Shown here: positions 9,383 to 17,230 of the stretch, in pieces | How positions within the stretch are numbered: position 1 is the first letter of the stretch | Layout: each line of letters starts with the position of its first letter | Source: Alphaproteobacteria bacterium HGW-Alphaproteobacteria-1 | GTDB lineage: Bacteria > Pseudomonadota > Alphaproteobacteria > Rhodobacterales > Rhodobacteraceae | Assembly (NCBI GenBank): GCA_002842985.1 | Contig: PHEQ01000005.1 | Span: 62,001-126,000 of the forward strand | DNA length: 64,000 nt | Reading direction: 5' to 3' | The notes under the pieces: generated by a model | The model's input: the letters and a program-made list of their open reading frames with translations, nothing else | What the model was told of the DNA's origin: nothing | Databases searched by the model: none | Made by a program: the position numbers and the translations under genes

Positions 9383-9404
9383 AAAACGGGGGCCGGTCCG
9401 CCTG
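9383..9404 (+). other. 5' half of the interrupted BI-1 terminator
   Basis: AAAA (9383-9386) and the hairpin arm GGGCCGGT (9390-9397) followed by loop CCGCCTG (9398-9404). The matching arm ACCGGCCC and the T-tract now lie at 12217-12233, on the far side of the insertion element. Joining 9404 to 12217 restores an 8-bp perfect stem, a 7-base loop and TTTTCTTTT. Confidence 0.9.
9396..9404. repeat. Target site duplication, left copy
   Basis: GTCCGCCTG, identical to 12208-12216. The 9-base direct repeat abuts both inverted repeat ends and marks the insertion. It covers the last two stem bases and the whole loop of the interrupted terminator. Confidence 0.93.
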
Positions 9405-9429
9405 GGAGCCATTCCGAGTTGTAGGACAC
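9405..9429 (+). repeat. Left terminal inverted repeat
   Basis: Reads GGAGCCATTCCG, then AGTTG, then TAGGACAC. The right end read on the minus strand gives GGAGCCATTCCG, CACCG, TAGGACAC. 21 of 25 positions match. Confidence 0.93.
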
Positions 9430-9462
9430 GGGCGGCAGGAAACTGTCGCCCGTTTTCCGTTT
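9429..9462 (+). terminator. Inward-facing intrinsic terminator, left end of the element
   Basis: A 10-bp stem (arms 9429-9438 and 9443-9452, one G-U pair) with GAAA loop, followed by TTTTCCGTTT. The T-tract lies on the plus strand only. It would stop transcripts entering from the BI-1 gene, replacing the terminator destroyed by the insertion, and it shields the transposase gene from antisense read-through. Confidence 0.85.
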
Positions 9463-9469
9463 CAGCCCG

Positions 9470-12016
9470 TCATCGACCCTGAAGTTTCGCCCACATTGGC
9501 GTGCCGTGGAATAGCCACGGTTGGTAGAGAATGCGGGCGAGGCTGGGCAGGTGAGGACGGTCGTCTCGTCGGCGGTCTTGCTTTTTCTGCCTCGCTCCAC
9601 CCGGGGCTTCCGCCTCTTCGGCACTGCCTGCTTCCTGCTCCGAGCCCTTCGGTTTCGACGGTTGATGGACACCCATACGCATCGCAGGTGTAGTCCGGAT
9701 GACCCTATTGGTCCGCCTTTTCGGAACAAAGATTGCCTTGTCTGTCCCCGGCACCGCGAGACGCCTGAACTGCTCGCCATTCTCGGCCGCATCAGCATTC
9801 TTTTCCCCTGCGCCGGACGCTGCACCTTCTGGCGATAATGCCTCCTCTTCCAGAGGCTGCCGGTAGGACCTCCAGTCGAAGAAGTTGTAGTGCACGCGCC
9901 ATATGTTCATCAGGGCGATCAGGACGCGCGGATTATAAGCGGCGCCGTTGATGTATTTTGCGCCTACACGAGAACTGCGGCCACCCGCCCGCTGGATGAT
10001 ACTGACCCGCTCGCGGATGGCGTTCATAAAGGTGGAGGTTGGCTGGATCGTTGCGTGGATGACCCTTCGGGTGATGGCAGCGCGAAGTTCTGCATCGTCG
10101 ATCTCGTCGTCGATGCCGAGCCGTCGATAGGCGTTGCGATAGCGCGGCGACAGGATCGGGAAGCCCACGGTCTTGTCGATCTCATTGGCTGTCTGGATGG
10201 GGCTGTTGACCCACAAGCGCGGAAACGCGGCGGAGGCAAGGTTAGGCCCCACCAACGAGCTTTTCGACTGGTCCTTCGGGTCGGTGTGGTAGGCGGGGCT
10301 CAGGTTCGCAGAAGTCCAGCTTTGTAGTGCTTCCCACGGTGTCAGGTCGGGATGCATCTTGCGCCATTCCGCGAGGCTCTCCGAAAACTCCGCCTGCTTC
10401 TCCCGGATATGGTCGATCGACGCATCCTTCGTGAACCCAATGACGGCCCATTCGAATCTGTCCGCCAGGATCTCCTCGCGGAAGATGTGCGGCACCACGC
10501 GGGCCGCCTGCCCCTCCTTCTCGCCGACGAGCGTGAGCTTGCCGCTGGGGATCATCCACTTGAGGCACGCGAGGGACGCCGCCTTCGTGTAGGTATCGCG
10601 GGTCATAACCCCATCGAAGGCGTTTCGGCTGTCGCGCTCGTGCTTCACGAAGTTGAACCAGTGATCGCGCAGGTGTTCGATCTCGTTTGCCCGAGTGCTG
10701 GCGGCCTGCGTCGCCATGTGGGCCTCTGGCGAGAGTGCCTCTCCTGCAGCATCGAATGCTTTGGCGGCCCGCCACACAAAGTGGTGCAGGCGCATCTCGG
10801 CGGCGGTGAAGAGCGCCGGCTCGTCGAACCGCGCTGTCGGCCGCTGGAAGTGGAGCAGTGGCGCGGTGAAGACGCCTTTCGAGTTCCGGTATTGCTTTCG
10901 GAGAGCCGAGTCCCGAGCGACGCCAAAATAGGCGTCCTCGATGACCTCCAGCGGGTCGATGGTCGGATCGAAATCCACATCGCAGCGGAAGACATAGCCT
11001 GACCGAATGTCGGCGCTGACCGAGCAGTTCAGCTGCGTAATCTTGCGGTCGATCTTCGTCTGCCAGTTCACGCCGACGACGATGTCGTCGTGGGCGATGC
11101 GGGTATGGGTGTATGGCTTGCCTTCCTTGATGCGCTGCCGTTCGACGCGCTTTCGCCATTCCGCGAGTTGCGCCTGTTCGTAGGCCAGGAGGGTCCGTTC
11201 AAGCCAGAATATGCGATCGTAGAGCCTCGACATTCCTGGTTCGGTTTCGCCTCTCGGCGTACGCAGGATGCGGCGGATGTCGTGAAGACCGGTCCCATTG
11301 GCCAGCAGTGACAATATCTCGATGTTCTCGTCGCGCTTCTTCTGGCGCCGATGCTCGCTCGAGACCGTGAAGCGGGCGCCAGGCAGTCCCTTGCAGGGCT
11401 TGTGGATCACTCTGACGGAGCGCGCACGGGGCACAGAACCCTTCTTGCGGCCGATCTTTCGCGACGGTTTGCCGTTGGCCCCGTTGAAGATGAACTCCTC
11501 AGGCTTTTCGAGGTAGGCAGTGCCACAGTTGCCGCAGAAGGGACCCTCCAACGCGCCGTTCTGGACCCATAGTCGATGTCGCTCTTCCTCATAGGCCTCA
11601 TTCGATATCAGCCGGGTCCGAACCCCGCATTCCGAGTTGCCTCGGAGGTGCTGACAGACCAAGACTCGACCATCATTCCACGCCCGCGGATCGCCGGCGA
11701 ACTCGAACGCATCGGTCTCTCGATGCAGGTTATCGCCACTCTCGGCCTCGATCTTGTAACGACCGACGCCACGCGCGATCGCGGGATCGGCCATGGCAGC
11801 TTTCAGCCGCCTCTCGGTCGCACCACGCCCTACGAAGGCGTGCTTTGTTGGAGCCGGTTCGACCCCGTAGTTCCCGCAATCGGGATCACCGCAGCAGTTG
11901 AAGTTTGTATCGCCCGAGACGCGGGGGTATATTTGCGCAAGCGTAAGGTTTTCCAGGCTCTTCACCTTGTTCGGTCCTTTCGTCCGTTTCTGTGTCAAGA
12001 GCTTGCACACCTCCAA
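9470..12016 (-). CDS. Large zinc-finger transposase-like protein of the insertion element
   Basis: Up to 848 residues. Cys clusters resembling zinc ribbons occur at C41/C42/C47, C121/C130 and CGNC at 161-164. A probable HTH lies at about 230-270 (EILSLLANGTGLHDIRRIL). A DDE-like core is suggested by D310/D311 (HDDIVVGVNW), D336 (VSADIRSGYVF) and a possible distal Glu near 669 (NAIRERVSIIQR). The region near 694-716 (AYNPRVLIALMNIWRVHYNF) and the later TTPAMRMG tail look like transposase C-termini. The last 60 residues are low-complexity. It is the only gene between terminal repeats. The 12016 start is a TTG; a GTG at 11965 with AAAGGA upstream is an alternative. The catalytic triad is inferred. 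Confidence 0.8.
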   Translation of the reverse strand: MEVCKLLTQKRTKGPNKVKSLENLTLAQIYPRVSGDTNFNCCGDPDCGNYGVEPAPTKHAFVGRGATERRLKAAMADPAIARGVGRYKIEAESGDNLHRETDAFEFAGDPRAWNDGRVLVCQHLRGNSECGVRTRLISNEAYEEERHRLWVQNGALEGPFCGNCGTAYLEKPEEFIFNGANGKPSRKIGRKKGSVPRARSVRVIHKPCKGLPGARFTVSSEHRRQKKRDENIEILSLLANGTGLHDIRRILRTPRGETEPGMSRLYDRIFWLERTLLAYEQAQLAEWRKRVERQRIKEGKPYTHTRIAHDDIVVGVNWQTKIDRKITQLNCSVSADIRSGYVFRCDVDFDPTIDPLEVIEDAYFGVARDSALRKQYRNSKGVFTAPLLHFQRPTARFDEPALFTAAEMRLHHFVWRAAKAFDAAGEALSPEAHMATQAASTRANEIEHLRDHWFNFVKHERDSRNAFDGVMTRDTYTKAASLACLKWMIPSGKLTLVGEKEGQAARVVPHIFREEILADRFEWAVIGFTKDASIDHIREKQAEFSESLAEWRKMHPDLTPWEALQSWTSANLSPAYHTDPKDQSKSSLVGPNLASAAFPRLWVNSPIQTANEIDKTVGFPILSPRYRNAYRRLGIDDEIDDAELRAAITRRVIHATIQPTSTFMNAIRERVSIIQRAGGRSSRVGAKYINGAAYNPRVLIALMNIWRVHYNFFDWRSYRQPLEEEALSPEGAASGAGEKNADAAENGEQFRRLAVPGTDKAIFVPKRRTNRVIRTTPAMRMGVHQPSKPKGSEQEAGSAEEAEAPGGARQKKQDRRRDDRPHLPSLARILYQPWLFHGTPMWAKLQGR

Positions 12017-12018
12017 GA

Positions 12019-12035
12019 TTGGCCAGTCTGGCCAA
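12019..12035. promoter_or_regulatory. Inverted repeat at the transposase gene start
   Basis: TTGGCCA-GTC-TGGCCAA, perfect 7-base arms, 3 bases upstream of the TTG start. It could be an operator for the element's own DNA-binding protein or a translation-blocking hairpin. Neither is shown. Confidence 0.55.
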
Positions 12036-12069
12036 TGACGAAATCAGACGGACGCCAGAGCGCCACGCC

Positions 12070-12091
12070 GCGGGAAGTTCGAACTTCCCGC
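12070..12091. promoter_or_regulatory. 22-bp perfect palindrome upstream of the transposase gene
   Basis: Perfectly symmetric around TTCGAA, with outer arms GCGGGAAG and CTTCCCGC. It overlaps a second inverted repeat, CCGCCAT (12088-12094) with ATGGCGG (12105-12111). The position, 54 bases from the start codon, suits an operator or promoter-region hairpin that limits transposase expression. Confidence 0.6.
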
Positions 12092-12132
12092 CATTCCGGC
12101 CCTGATGGCGGAAAAATTAGACGAATTTAAGA

Positions 12133-12171
12133 CCAGAAAACAAAAGCCTGCCGACCTCTCGGTCGGCAGGC
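12133..12171 (-). terminator. Inward-facing intrinsic terminator, right end of the element
   Basis: A perfect 11-bp stem (12146-12156 with 12161-12171) and TCTC loop. On the minus strand it is followed by TTTTGTTTTC, so it stops minus-strand transcripts entering the element toward the transposase gene. It mirrors the plus-strand terminator at the left end. Confidence 0.88.
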
Positions 12172-12182
12172 AAGTAGGGCGT

Positions 12183-12207
12183 GTGTCCTACGGTGCGGAA
12201 TGGCTCC
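12183..12207 (-). repeat. Right terminal inverted repeat
   Basis: On the minus strand it begins GGAGCCATTCCG and ends TAGGACAC, matching the left repeat at 21 of 25 positions. Confidence 0.93.
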
Positions 12208-12216
12208 GTCCGCCTG
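12208..12216. repeat. Target site duplication, right copy
   Basis: GTCCGCCTG, identical to 9396-9404, directly outside the right inverted repeat. Confidence 0.93.
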
Positions 12217-12233
12217 ACCGGCCCTTTTCTTTT
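12217..12233 (+). other. 3' half of the interrupted BI-1 terminator
   Basis: ACCGGCCC (12217-12224) followed by TTTTCTTTT. It complements the arm at 9390-9397 and formed the intrinsic terminator of the BI-1 gene before insertion. Confidence 0.9.
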
Positions 12234-12299
12234 GCGGCCTGCTTGTGCGGGCGCGCGCGGTCGGGCAAGACTGTGGGCGAGTTTGTCGAAAGGCCGCCC

Positions 12300-12443
12300 A
12301 TGACCAACAGGATCGCGCTTGCGCTCGGTGCCATGATCGTGCTCGCGATTGGCTATGACATGCTGCGCAACGACATGGCCGGGTCGCTCTTCATTGCGCG
12401 CAAATTCACGGACCTGATCGACTGGCTCGCCTTCTGGCGTTGA
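12300..12443 (+). CDS. Small single-span membrane protein
   Basis: A 47-residue product with one hydrophobic segment (about residues 4-20, IALALGAMIVLAIGYDML) and an aromatic C-terminus (DLIDWLAFWR). The ATG at 12300 follows GAAAGGCCGCCC. The frame is open further back into the insertion element, but that part cannot be native. It lies 90 bases upstream of the gap coding region and may be co-regulated with it. I recognise no domain; small membrane proteins like this are common in Rhodobacteraceae. Confidence 0.65.
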   Translation: MTNRIALALGAMIVLAIGYDMLRNDMAGSLFIARKFTDLIDWLAFWR

Positions 12444-12464
12444 TCACTTTCGTTTTCCGGCGGA

Positions 12465-12516
12465 TTGACAGACAGTTCTTTTCGCGTATGTTCGCCCCCA
12501 TACGTTAGCGCTAACG
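12465..12516 (+). promoter_or_regulatory. gap promoter with LacI-type operator
   Basis: TTGACA at 12465-12470, 16 bases, then TATGTT at 12487-12492 form a good sigma-70 promoter. Just downstream, 12503-12516 is the perfect palindrome CGTTAGCGCTAACG, whose TTAGCGCTAA core is typical of operators of LacI-family regulators. A second repeat, CGTATG (12485-12490) with CATACG (12499-12504), overlaps the -10. The operator position suggests repression of gap by a sugar-responsive regulator encoded elsewhere. Confidence 0.72.
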
Positions 12517-12533
12517 GACAGGGAGGCCACGCC

Positions 12534-13535
12534 ATGACAACGACCCTCGCCATCAACGGTTTCGGACGGATCGGGCGGAACGTGCTGCGCGCGCTGGTGG
12601 AATCGGGGCGCACCGATCTGCGGATCATCGCCATCAACGATCTCGGCCCGGTCGAGACCAATGCGCACCTTCTGGAATTCGACAGCGTGCACGGGCGCTT
12701 TCCCGGCTCGGTCACGGTGGATGGCGACACGATCGACGCGGGAACCGGTCCGATCCGGGTGACGGCATTGCGCGAACCCGAGGCGCTGCCCTGGGGCGAT
12801 GTGGATATCGTGCTCGAATGCACCGGCATCTTCACCGAGCGCGACGCCGCCGCGCGCCATTTGAAGAATGGTGCGCGCCGGGTGCTTGTCTCGGCCCCGG
12901 CCAAGGACGCGGACCGCACAGTGGTTTACGGCGTGAACCACACCGATCTGACACCCGAAGACATCATCGTCTCGAACGCCTCCTGCACCACCAACTGCCT
13001 CGCCCCTGTGGCCAAGGTGCTGCATGAGGTGATCGGCATCACGCGCGGCTTCATGACCACGATCCACAGCTATACCGGCGATCAGCCGACGCTCGACACC
13101 ATGCATCGTGACCTCTACCGCGCGCGGGCAGCGGGGCTGAACATCATCCCCACCACAACCGGTGCCGCGCGCGCCGTGGGTCTTGTCTTGCCGGACCTCG
13201 CGGGCCGTCTCGACGGCACCGCCATCCGCGTGCCCACCCCGAACGTGAGCGCGGTCGATCTGACCTTCGATGCCGCGCGCGACACAAGCGCCGAGGAAAT
13301 CAACGCCGCCATCGCAGAGGCCGCTGCCGGTCCGCTCAGGGGGATTCTTGACGTGACGGGCCGCGAACTGGTGTCATCGGATTTCAACCACAACCCGATG
13401 AGCGCGATCTTTGCCACCGACCAGACCCGCGTGATGGACGGCCATCTGGTCCGGGTTCTGGCCTGGTATGACAACGAATGGGGATTTTCCAACCGGATGC
13501 TCGACGTGGCCGCAACCATGGCGCGCGCGGGCTAG
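12534..13535 (+). CDS. gap: Type I glyceraldehyde-3-phosphate dehydrogenase
   Basis: Oxidises glyceraldehyde 3-phosphate to 1,3-bisphosphoglycerate with NAD(P), in glycolysis and gluconeogenesis. The 333-residue protein has the Rossmann start INGFGRIGRN (7-16), the catalytic SNASCTTNC with C151, and the C-terminal WYDNEWGFSNRM. The ATG at 12534 follows GGGAGGCCACGCC; the longer open frame to 12465 runs into the promoter. It is preceded by a promoter and a LacI-type operator. It converges on coaD with three bases between the stop codons. No phosphoglycerate kinase lies next to it. Confidence 0.96.
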   Translation: MTTTLAINGFGRIGRNVLRALVESGRTDLRIIAINDLGPVETNAHLLEFDSVHGRFPGSVTVDGDTIDAGTGPIRVTALREPEALPWGDVDIVLECTGIFTERDAAARHLKNGARRVLVSAPAKDADRTVVYGVNHTDLTPEDIIVSNASCTTNCLAPVAKVLHEVIGITRGFMTTIHSYTGDQPTLDTMHRDLYRARAAGLNIIPTTTGAARAVGLVLPDLAGRLDGTAIRVPTPNVSAVDLTFDAARDTSAEEINAAIAEAAAGPLRGILDVTGRELVSSDFNHNPMSAIFATDQTRVMDGHLVRVLAWYDNEWGFSNRMLDVAATMARAG

Positions 13536-13538
13536 CCC

Positions 13539-14030
13539 TCAGCCGAATTTCGCCGCCAGCGCCATCTTGACCGGGGGGGTGACGAATTTCGACACATCCC
13601 CGCCCAACCGCGCGATTTCCTTGACCAGTTTGGATGCGATCGCCTGATGGCCTGCATCGGCCATCAGAAACACCGTCTCCACGGAGTTGTCGAGCGCGCG
13701 GTTCATGCCGACCATCTGGAATTCATACTCGAAATCCGCCACCGCGCGCAGGCCGCGAATGATGATCTGCGCGCCGACATCATGGGCGCAGTGGATCAAC
13801 AGGTTCTCGAACGGATGGGCCACGATCTCGGTGCCGGTCAGTTTGGACAGCCCCACGCATTCCGCCTCGATCATCGCCACCCGCTCTTCAAGCGAGAACA
13901 GCGGCCCCTTGTCGCGATTGATGGCAACCCCGATCACCAGCCGGTCCACCAGCATCGCCGCGCGCCGGATTATGTCGATATGACCCAGGGTTATCGGGTC
14001 GAAAGTGCCGGGATAGAGGGCGATGCGCAT
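13539..14030 (-). CDS. coaD: Phosphopantetheine adenylyltransferase
   Basis: Penultimate step of coenzyme A synthesis: transfers AMP from ATP to 4'-phosphopantetheine. The 163-residue product has the nucleotidyltransferase motif GTFDPITLGH (residues 8-17), RGLRAVADFEYEFQM in the middle and the SKLVKEIARLGGDVS tail motif, all characteristic of CoaD. The ATG at 14030 gives the family length; the frame continues upstream to 14069 without support. It is alone on its strand between gap and the CBS gene. Confidence 0.95.
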   Translation of the reverse strand: MRIALYPGTFDPITLGHIDIIRRAAMLVDRLVIGVAINRDKGPLFSLEERVAMIEAECVGLSKLTGTEIVAHPFENLLIHCAHDVGAQIIIRGLRAVADFEYEFQMVGMNRALDNSVETVFLMADAGHQAIASKLVKEIARLGGDVSKFVTPPVKMALAAKFG

Positions 14031-14094
14031 GAGGCGGCTCCGTTCTTGCAGTCGTGGGGCACGCAACAAGATTGCGCGCGCCGATGCAAGCCCC

Positions 14095-14529
14095 TCAGTA
14101 GCCCATGATCATGCCTTCGAGCGCGCTTTTCTCCATCGACAGCTCTTCCAGCCGCGCCTTGACCACGTCGCCGATGGTCACGATGCCCACAAGGCGGCCC
14201 TCCTCGACCACCGGCATATGCCGGAACCGGCCATCGGTCATGCGGGTCAGCACCGCGTCGGATGTGTCCTGCCGCGAGCAGCAGACCGGGTTGCGCGTCA
14301 TCATCTCTCTCACCGTTTCCTTGAGACAGCCCGCACCACGCACCGCCAGCGCCCGCACGATATCGCGCTCCGACAGGATGCCGTCGGGCCGCTCGCCATC
14401 GGCGGACACGATCACCCCGCCGATCCGGCGCTCGGCAAGAATGCTGGCCGCCTCCGAGACAAGGGTTTCGGGGGTAACGGTGATCACGCCGCTATCGCCT
14501 TTGGATTTCAGAATCTGGTGAACGAGCAT
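14095..14529 (-). CDS. Tandem CBS-domain protein
   Basis: A 144-residue protein made of two CBS motifs (about residues 8-65 and 75-130, FRHMPVVEEGRLVGIVTIGDVVKA). Such stand-alone CBS pairs bind adenine nucleotides and may sense energy state or regulate a partner; none is indicated here. The ATG at 14529 has GGAAGGG upstream. The longer open frame to 14853 reads into the LysR gene in another frame and is an artefact. Confidence 0.9.
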   Translation of the reverse strand: MLVHQILKSKGDSGVITVTPETLVSEAASILAERRIGGVIVSADGERPDGILSERDIVRALAVRGAGCLKETVREMMTRNPVCCSRQDTSDAVLTRMTDGRFRHMPVVEEGRLVGIVTIGDVVKARLEELSMEKSALEGMIMGY

Positions 14530-14590
14530 GTCGGGACCCTTCCGAAACAAAATGTCAATAACAGCAGCGTGATCGACAATAAAATTCCTG

Positions 14591-15484
14591 TCAAGTCTCG
14601 CCCTCCAGTCGCGCCACTTCCGCGCGCAGCCCCTCGACAAGGGCGGTCGCAAAACGGTTCTGCCGCTCCAGCCGCCGGTCATCGGCATGGCGCACGAGGT
14701 AAAAGCTGCGCGTGAGCGAAAGCTGATCGGGCAGAACCTTGATCGCGCGCAGCCAGGGCATCGAGAAATCGTGCAGAACCCCGATCCCCGCCCCCTGCCG
14801 CACGAGGTTGAGCTGCACAGCGACCGAGTTCGACGCCAGATCCACCCGGCCAATCCCCGCCTCGCTCAGATAATCCAATTCGCGGTCGAAGATCATGTCC
14901 TGGATATAGCCGACGATGCGGTGACCATGCAGGTCCTCGAGCCGGGTGATCGGCGGATGCGCGCGGATATACGCCCGCGAGGCGGCAAGGTGCAGCCGGT
15001 AATCGGTGATCTTCTGCACCGTGAGGCGGCCTGCCGTCGGCGGGCTGACGGCGATGACCATATCCGCCTCGCGCCGCGTCAGGTTGAAGACGCGCGGCAG
15101 TGCGACAATCTGGATTTCAAGATCCGGGTTCTCCTTGCCGATGGCGGCGCAAACCTGGGGCAGCAGGAAATTGGCGCAGCCATCCGGCGCACCGATCCGG
15201 ATTTGCCCCGAGAGGCCGCCCGCCTGCCCACCCAGCTCGGTCGCCGCCTCCTCCATCGCCTGTTCGGCGCGAATCGCGTGTGCCATGAGTCGGGCGCCCG
15301 CCTCGCTCAGCGCATAGCCGGTGGGGGATTTGGCGAAAAGCGGTGTGCCGAGATCCTCCTCCAGCCGGGCGATGCGGCGTCCTACCGTGGCCGGGTCGAT
15401 CCGCAGCACACGGCCCGCGCCCGACAGGCTTTCCTCCCGGGCGACGGCAAGGAATATGCGAATATCGTCCCAATGCGGCATCAT
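14591..15484 (-). CDS. LysR-family regulator, probably of mmsA
   Basis: A 297-residue LTTR. The HTH region (residues 5-62, SLSGAGRVLRIDPATVGRRIARLEEDL) is of the subgroup with ATVGRRI. The effector domain follows. It is transcribed divergently from mmsA with about 100 bases between, the standard arrangement for a LysR regulator and its target, so control of methylmalonate-semialdehyde dehydrogenase is likely. The start has two ATG codons in a row behind GGGGGGCGGGA. Confidence 0.92.
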   Translation of the reverse strand: MMPHWDDIRIFLAVAREESLSGAGRVLRIDPATVGRRIARLEEDLGTPLFAKSPTGYALSEAGARLMAHAIRAEQAMEEAATELGGQAGGLSGQIRIGAPDGCANFLLPQVCAAIGKENPDLEIQIVALPRVFNLTRREADMVIAVSPPTAGRLTVQKITDYRLHLAASRAYIRAHPPITRLEDLHGHRIVGYIQDMIFDRELDYLSEAGIGRVDLASNSVAVQLNLVRQGAGIGVLHDFSMPWLRAIKVLPDQLSLTRSFYLVRHADDRRLERQNRFATALVEGLRAEVARLEGET

Positions 15485-15588
15485 TCCCGCCCCCCTTTGC
15501 AGAATTGCAAATCCATAATGGAATCTTGCCTCTTTTTCATCGAGTTTTGCAAGGCTAAGCTTCGCGCAATCTCAGAGGAGGATCCCAG

Positions 15589-17088
15589 ATGCAAGAGCTG
15601 ACCCATTATATCAACGGCGCGCATGTCAAAGGCACGTCGGGCCGGTTTTCGGATGTGTTCAACCCCGCCACCGGCGACGTGCAGGCGCGCTGCCCGCTGG
15701 CCAGCGTCGAGGAGATGGAACAGGCGGTCGCCGCCGCGCAGGCTGCGCAACCTGCCTGGGGGGCCACCAACCCGCAGCGTCGCGCGCGGGTGATGATGGA
15801 GTTCGTGCGCCTTCTCAACCGCGACATGGACAAGCTGGCCGAGGCGCTGAGCCGCGAGCACGGCAAGACATTCCCCGACGCCAAGGGCGACATTCAGCGC
15901 GGGCTGGAAGTGGTCGAATACTGCATCGGCGCGCCGCAACTGCTCAAGGGCGAGTTCACCGACAGCGCCGGACCCGGCATCGACATGTATTCCATGCGCC
16001 AGCCGCTTGGCGTGACGGCAGGCATCACCCCGTTCAACTTTCCGGCCATGATCCCGATGTGGATGTTCGCCCCGGCGCTGGCCTGCGGCAACGCCTTCAT
16101 TCTCAAGCCGTCCGAACGTGATCCGTCCGTCCCGCTCATGCTGGCCGAACTGATGGAAGAGGCGGGCCTGCCCAAGGGCCTCTTGCAAGTCGTGAACGGC
16201 GACAAGGTGGCAGTGGATGCGATCCTCGACAACCCGGTGATCCAGTCGATCGGCTTTGTCGGCTCCACCCCCATTGCCGAATACATCTATTCGCGGGGCT
16301 GCGCGAACGGCAAGCGGGTGCAGTGCTTCGGCGGCGCCAAGAACCACATGATCGTCATGCCCGACGCCGACATGGATCAGGCCGCCGACGCTCTGATTGG
16401 GGCCGGTTACGGGGCTGCAGGTGAACGCTGCATGGCGATCTCCGTGGCCGTGCCGGTGGGCGACGAGACCGCTGATCGGCTGATCGCGAAGCTGGTGCCG
16501 CGCATCGAAAAGCTGAAGGTCGGCCCCTACACTGCGGGCAATGACGTGGATTACGGCCCTGTCGTGACGGCGGCGGCCAAGCAAAGAATCCTCGGGCTGG
16601 TCGAGAGCGGTATCGCGCAAGGCGCGGACCTGGTCGTCGATGGCCGCGATTTCAAATTGCAGGGCTACGAGGACGGCTTCTTTGTCGGCCCGCACCTCTT
16701 TGACCGGGTGACGCCGGAGATGGACATCTACCGGCAGGAAATCTTCGGTCCCGTGCTCTCGACCGTGCGCGCGGGCAGCTATGAGGAGGCGCTCAAGCTG
16801 GCGATGGACCACGAATACGGCAACGGCACCGCGATCTTTACCCGCGACGGCGACGCCGCCCGCGATTTCGCCAACCGCATCAATATCGGCATGGTCGGCA
16901 TCAACGTGCCCATTCCGGTGCCGCTTGCCTATCACACCTTCGGCGGCTGGAAGAAATCGGGCTTTGGCGATCTCAACCAGCACGGGCCGGACGCGTTCAG
17001 GTTCTACACCCGCACCAAGACCGTGACGGCGCGCTGGCCGAGCGGAATCAAGGAGGGCGGCGAGTTCAACTTCAAGGCGATGGACTGA
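15589..17088 (+). CDS. mmsA: CoA-acylating methylmalonate-semialdehyde dehydrogenase
   Basis: Converts methylmalonate semialdehyde (or malonate semialdehyde) to propionyl- (or acetyl-) CoA with NAD and CoA, the last step of valine degradation. The 499-residue length matches. The catalytic Cys is C281 in GERCMAIS, and [14 protein letters not shown] at about 248-261 is the family hallmark, lacking the Glu of hydrolytic ALDHs. It follows AGAGGAGGATCCCAG. It has its own terminator at 17154-17176. The remaining valine genes are in a separate minus-strand operon at 20.1-23.2 kb. Confidence 0.95.
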   Translation: MQELTHYINGAHVKGTSGRFSDVFNPATGDVQARCPLASVEEMEQAVAAAQAAQPAWGATNPQRRARVMMEFVRLLNRDMDKLAEALSREHGKTFPDAKGDIQRGLEVVEYCIGAPQLLKGEFTDSAGPGIDMYSMRQPLGVTAGITPFNFPAMIPMWMFAPALACGNAFILKPSERDPSVPLMLAELMEEAGLPKGLLQVVNGDKVAVDAILDNPVIQSIGFVGSTPIAEYIYSRGCANGKRVQCFGGAKNHMIVMPDADMDQAADALIGAGYGAAGERCMAISVAVPVGDETADRLIAKLVPRIEKLKVGPYTAGNDVDYGPVVTAAAKQRILGLVESGIAQGADLVVDGRDFKLQGYEDGFFVGPHLFDRVTPEMDIYRQEIFGPVLSTVRAGSYEEALKLAMDHEYGNGTAIFTRDGDAARDFANRINIGMVGINVPIPVPLAYHTFGGWKKSGFGDLNQHGPDAFRFYTRTKTVTARWPSGIKEGGEFNFKAMD

Positions 17089-17153
17089 ACCCGAGGGGAC
17101 AGGAACGGGGGGCCAGCCCCCCGTAACCCCCCGGGATATTTCCGGCCAGAAGA

Positions 17154-17176
17154 AACCGGTACGCGCCGGTTTTTTC
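17154..17176 (+). terminator. Intrinsic terminator of mmsA
   Basis: AACCGG (17154-17159), loop TACGCG, CCGGTT then TTTTTC. It lies 66 bases after the mmsA stop. A GC-rich hairpin GGGGGGCCAGCCCCCC sits upstream of it at about 17107-17122. Confidence 0.85.
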
Positions 17177-17230
17177 TTGGCAGCCTCCCTTGCGCGGTGT
17201 TTTCTGGACCGACTGACAGGGGGGATAGCC

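Larger units (their letters stand above)
9405..12207. mobile_element. Insertion sequence, 2803 bp, 9-bp target duplication
   Basis: A complete element bounded by imperfect 25-bp terminal inverted repeats (21 of 25 identical) and flanked by the 9-bp duplication GTCCGCCTG. It carries one large minus-strand gene with zinc-finger and transposase-like features. Its base composition is lower in GC than the neighbouring genes. Each end has an inward-pointing intrinsic terminator just inside the inverted repeat. The 9-bp duplication is like that of IS1, but the protein is more than twice as long as usual IS1 or IS1595 transposases, so I leave the family open. Intact repeats, a perfect duplication and an open frame argue for a recent insertion. 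Confidence 0.93.

Noticed and set aside
9470-12016. Two or more separate accessory genes or a toxin within the element
   Set aside because: The minus-strand frame is continuous with coding-like composition. The overlapping plus-strand frames lack ribosome sites and family features.
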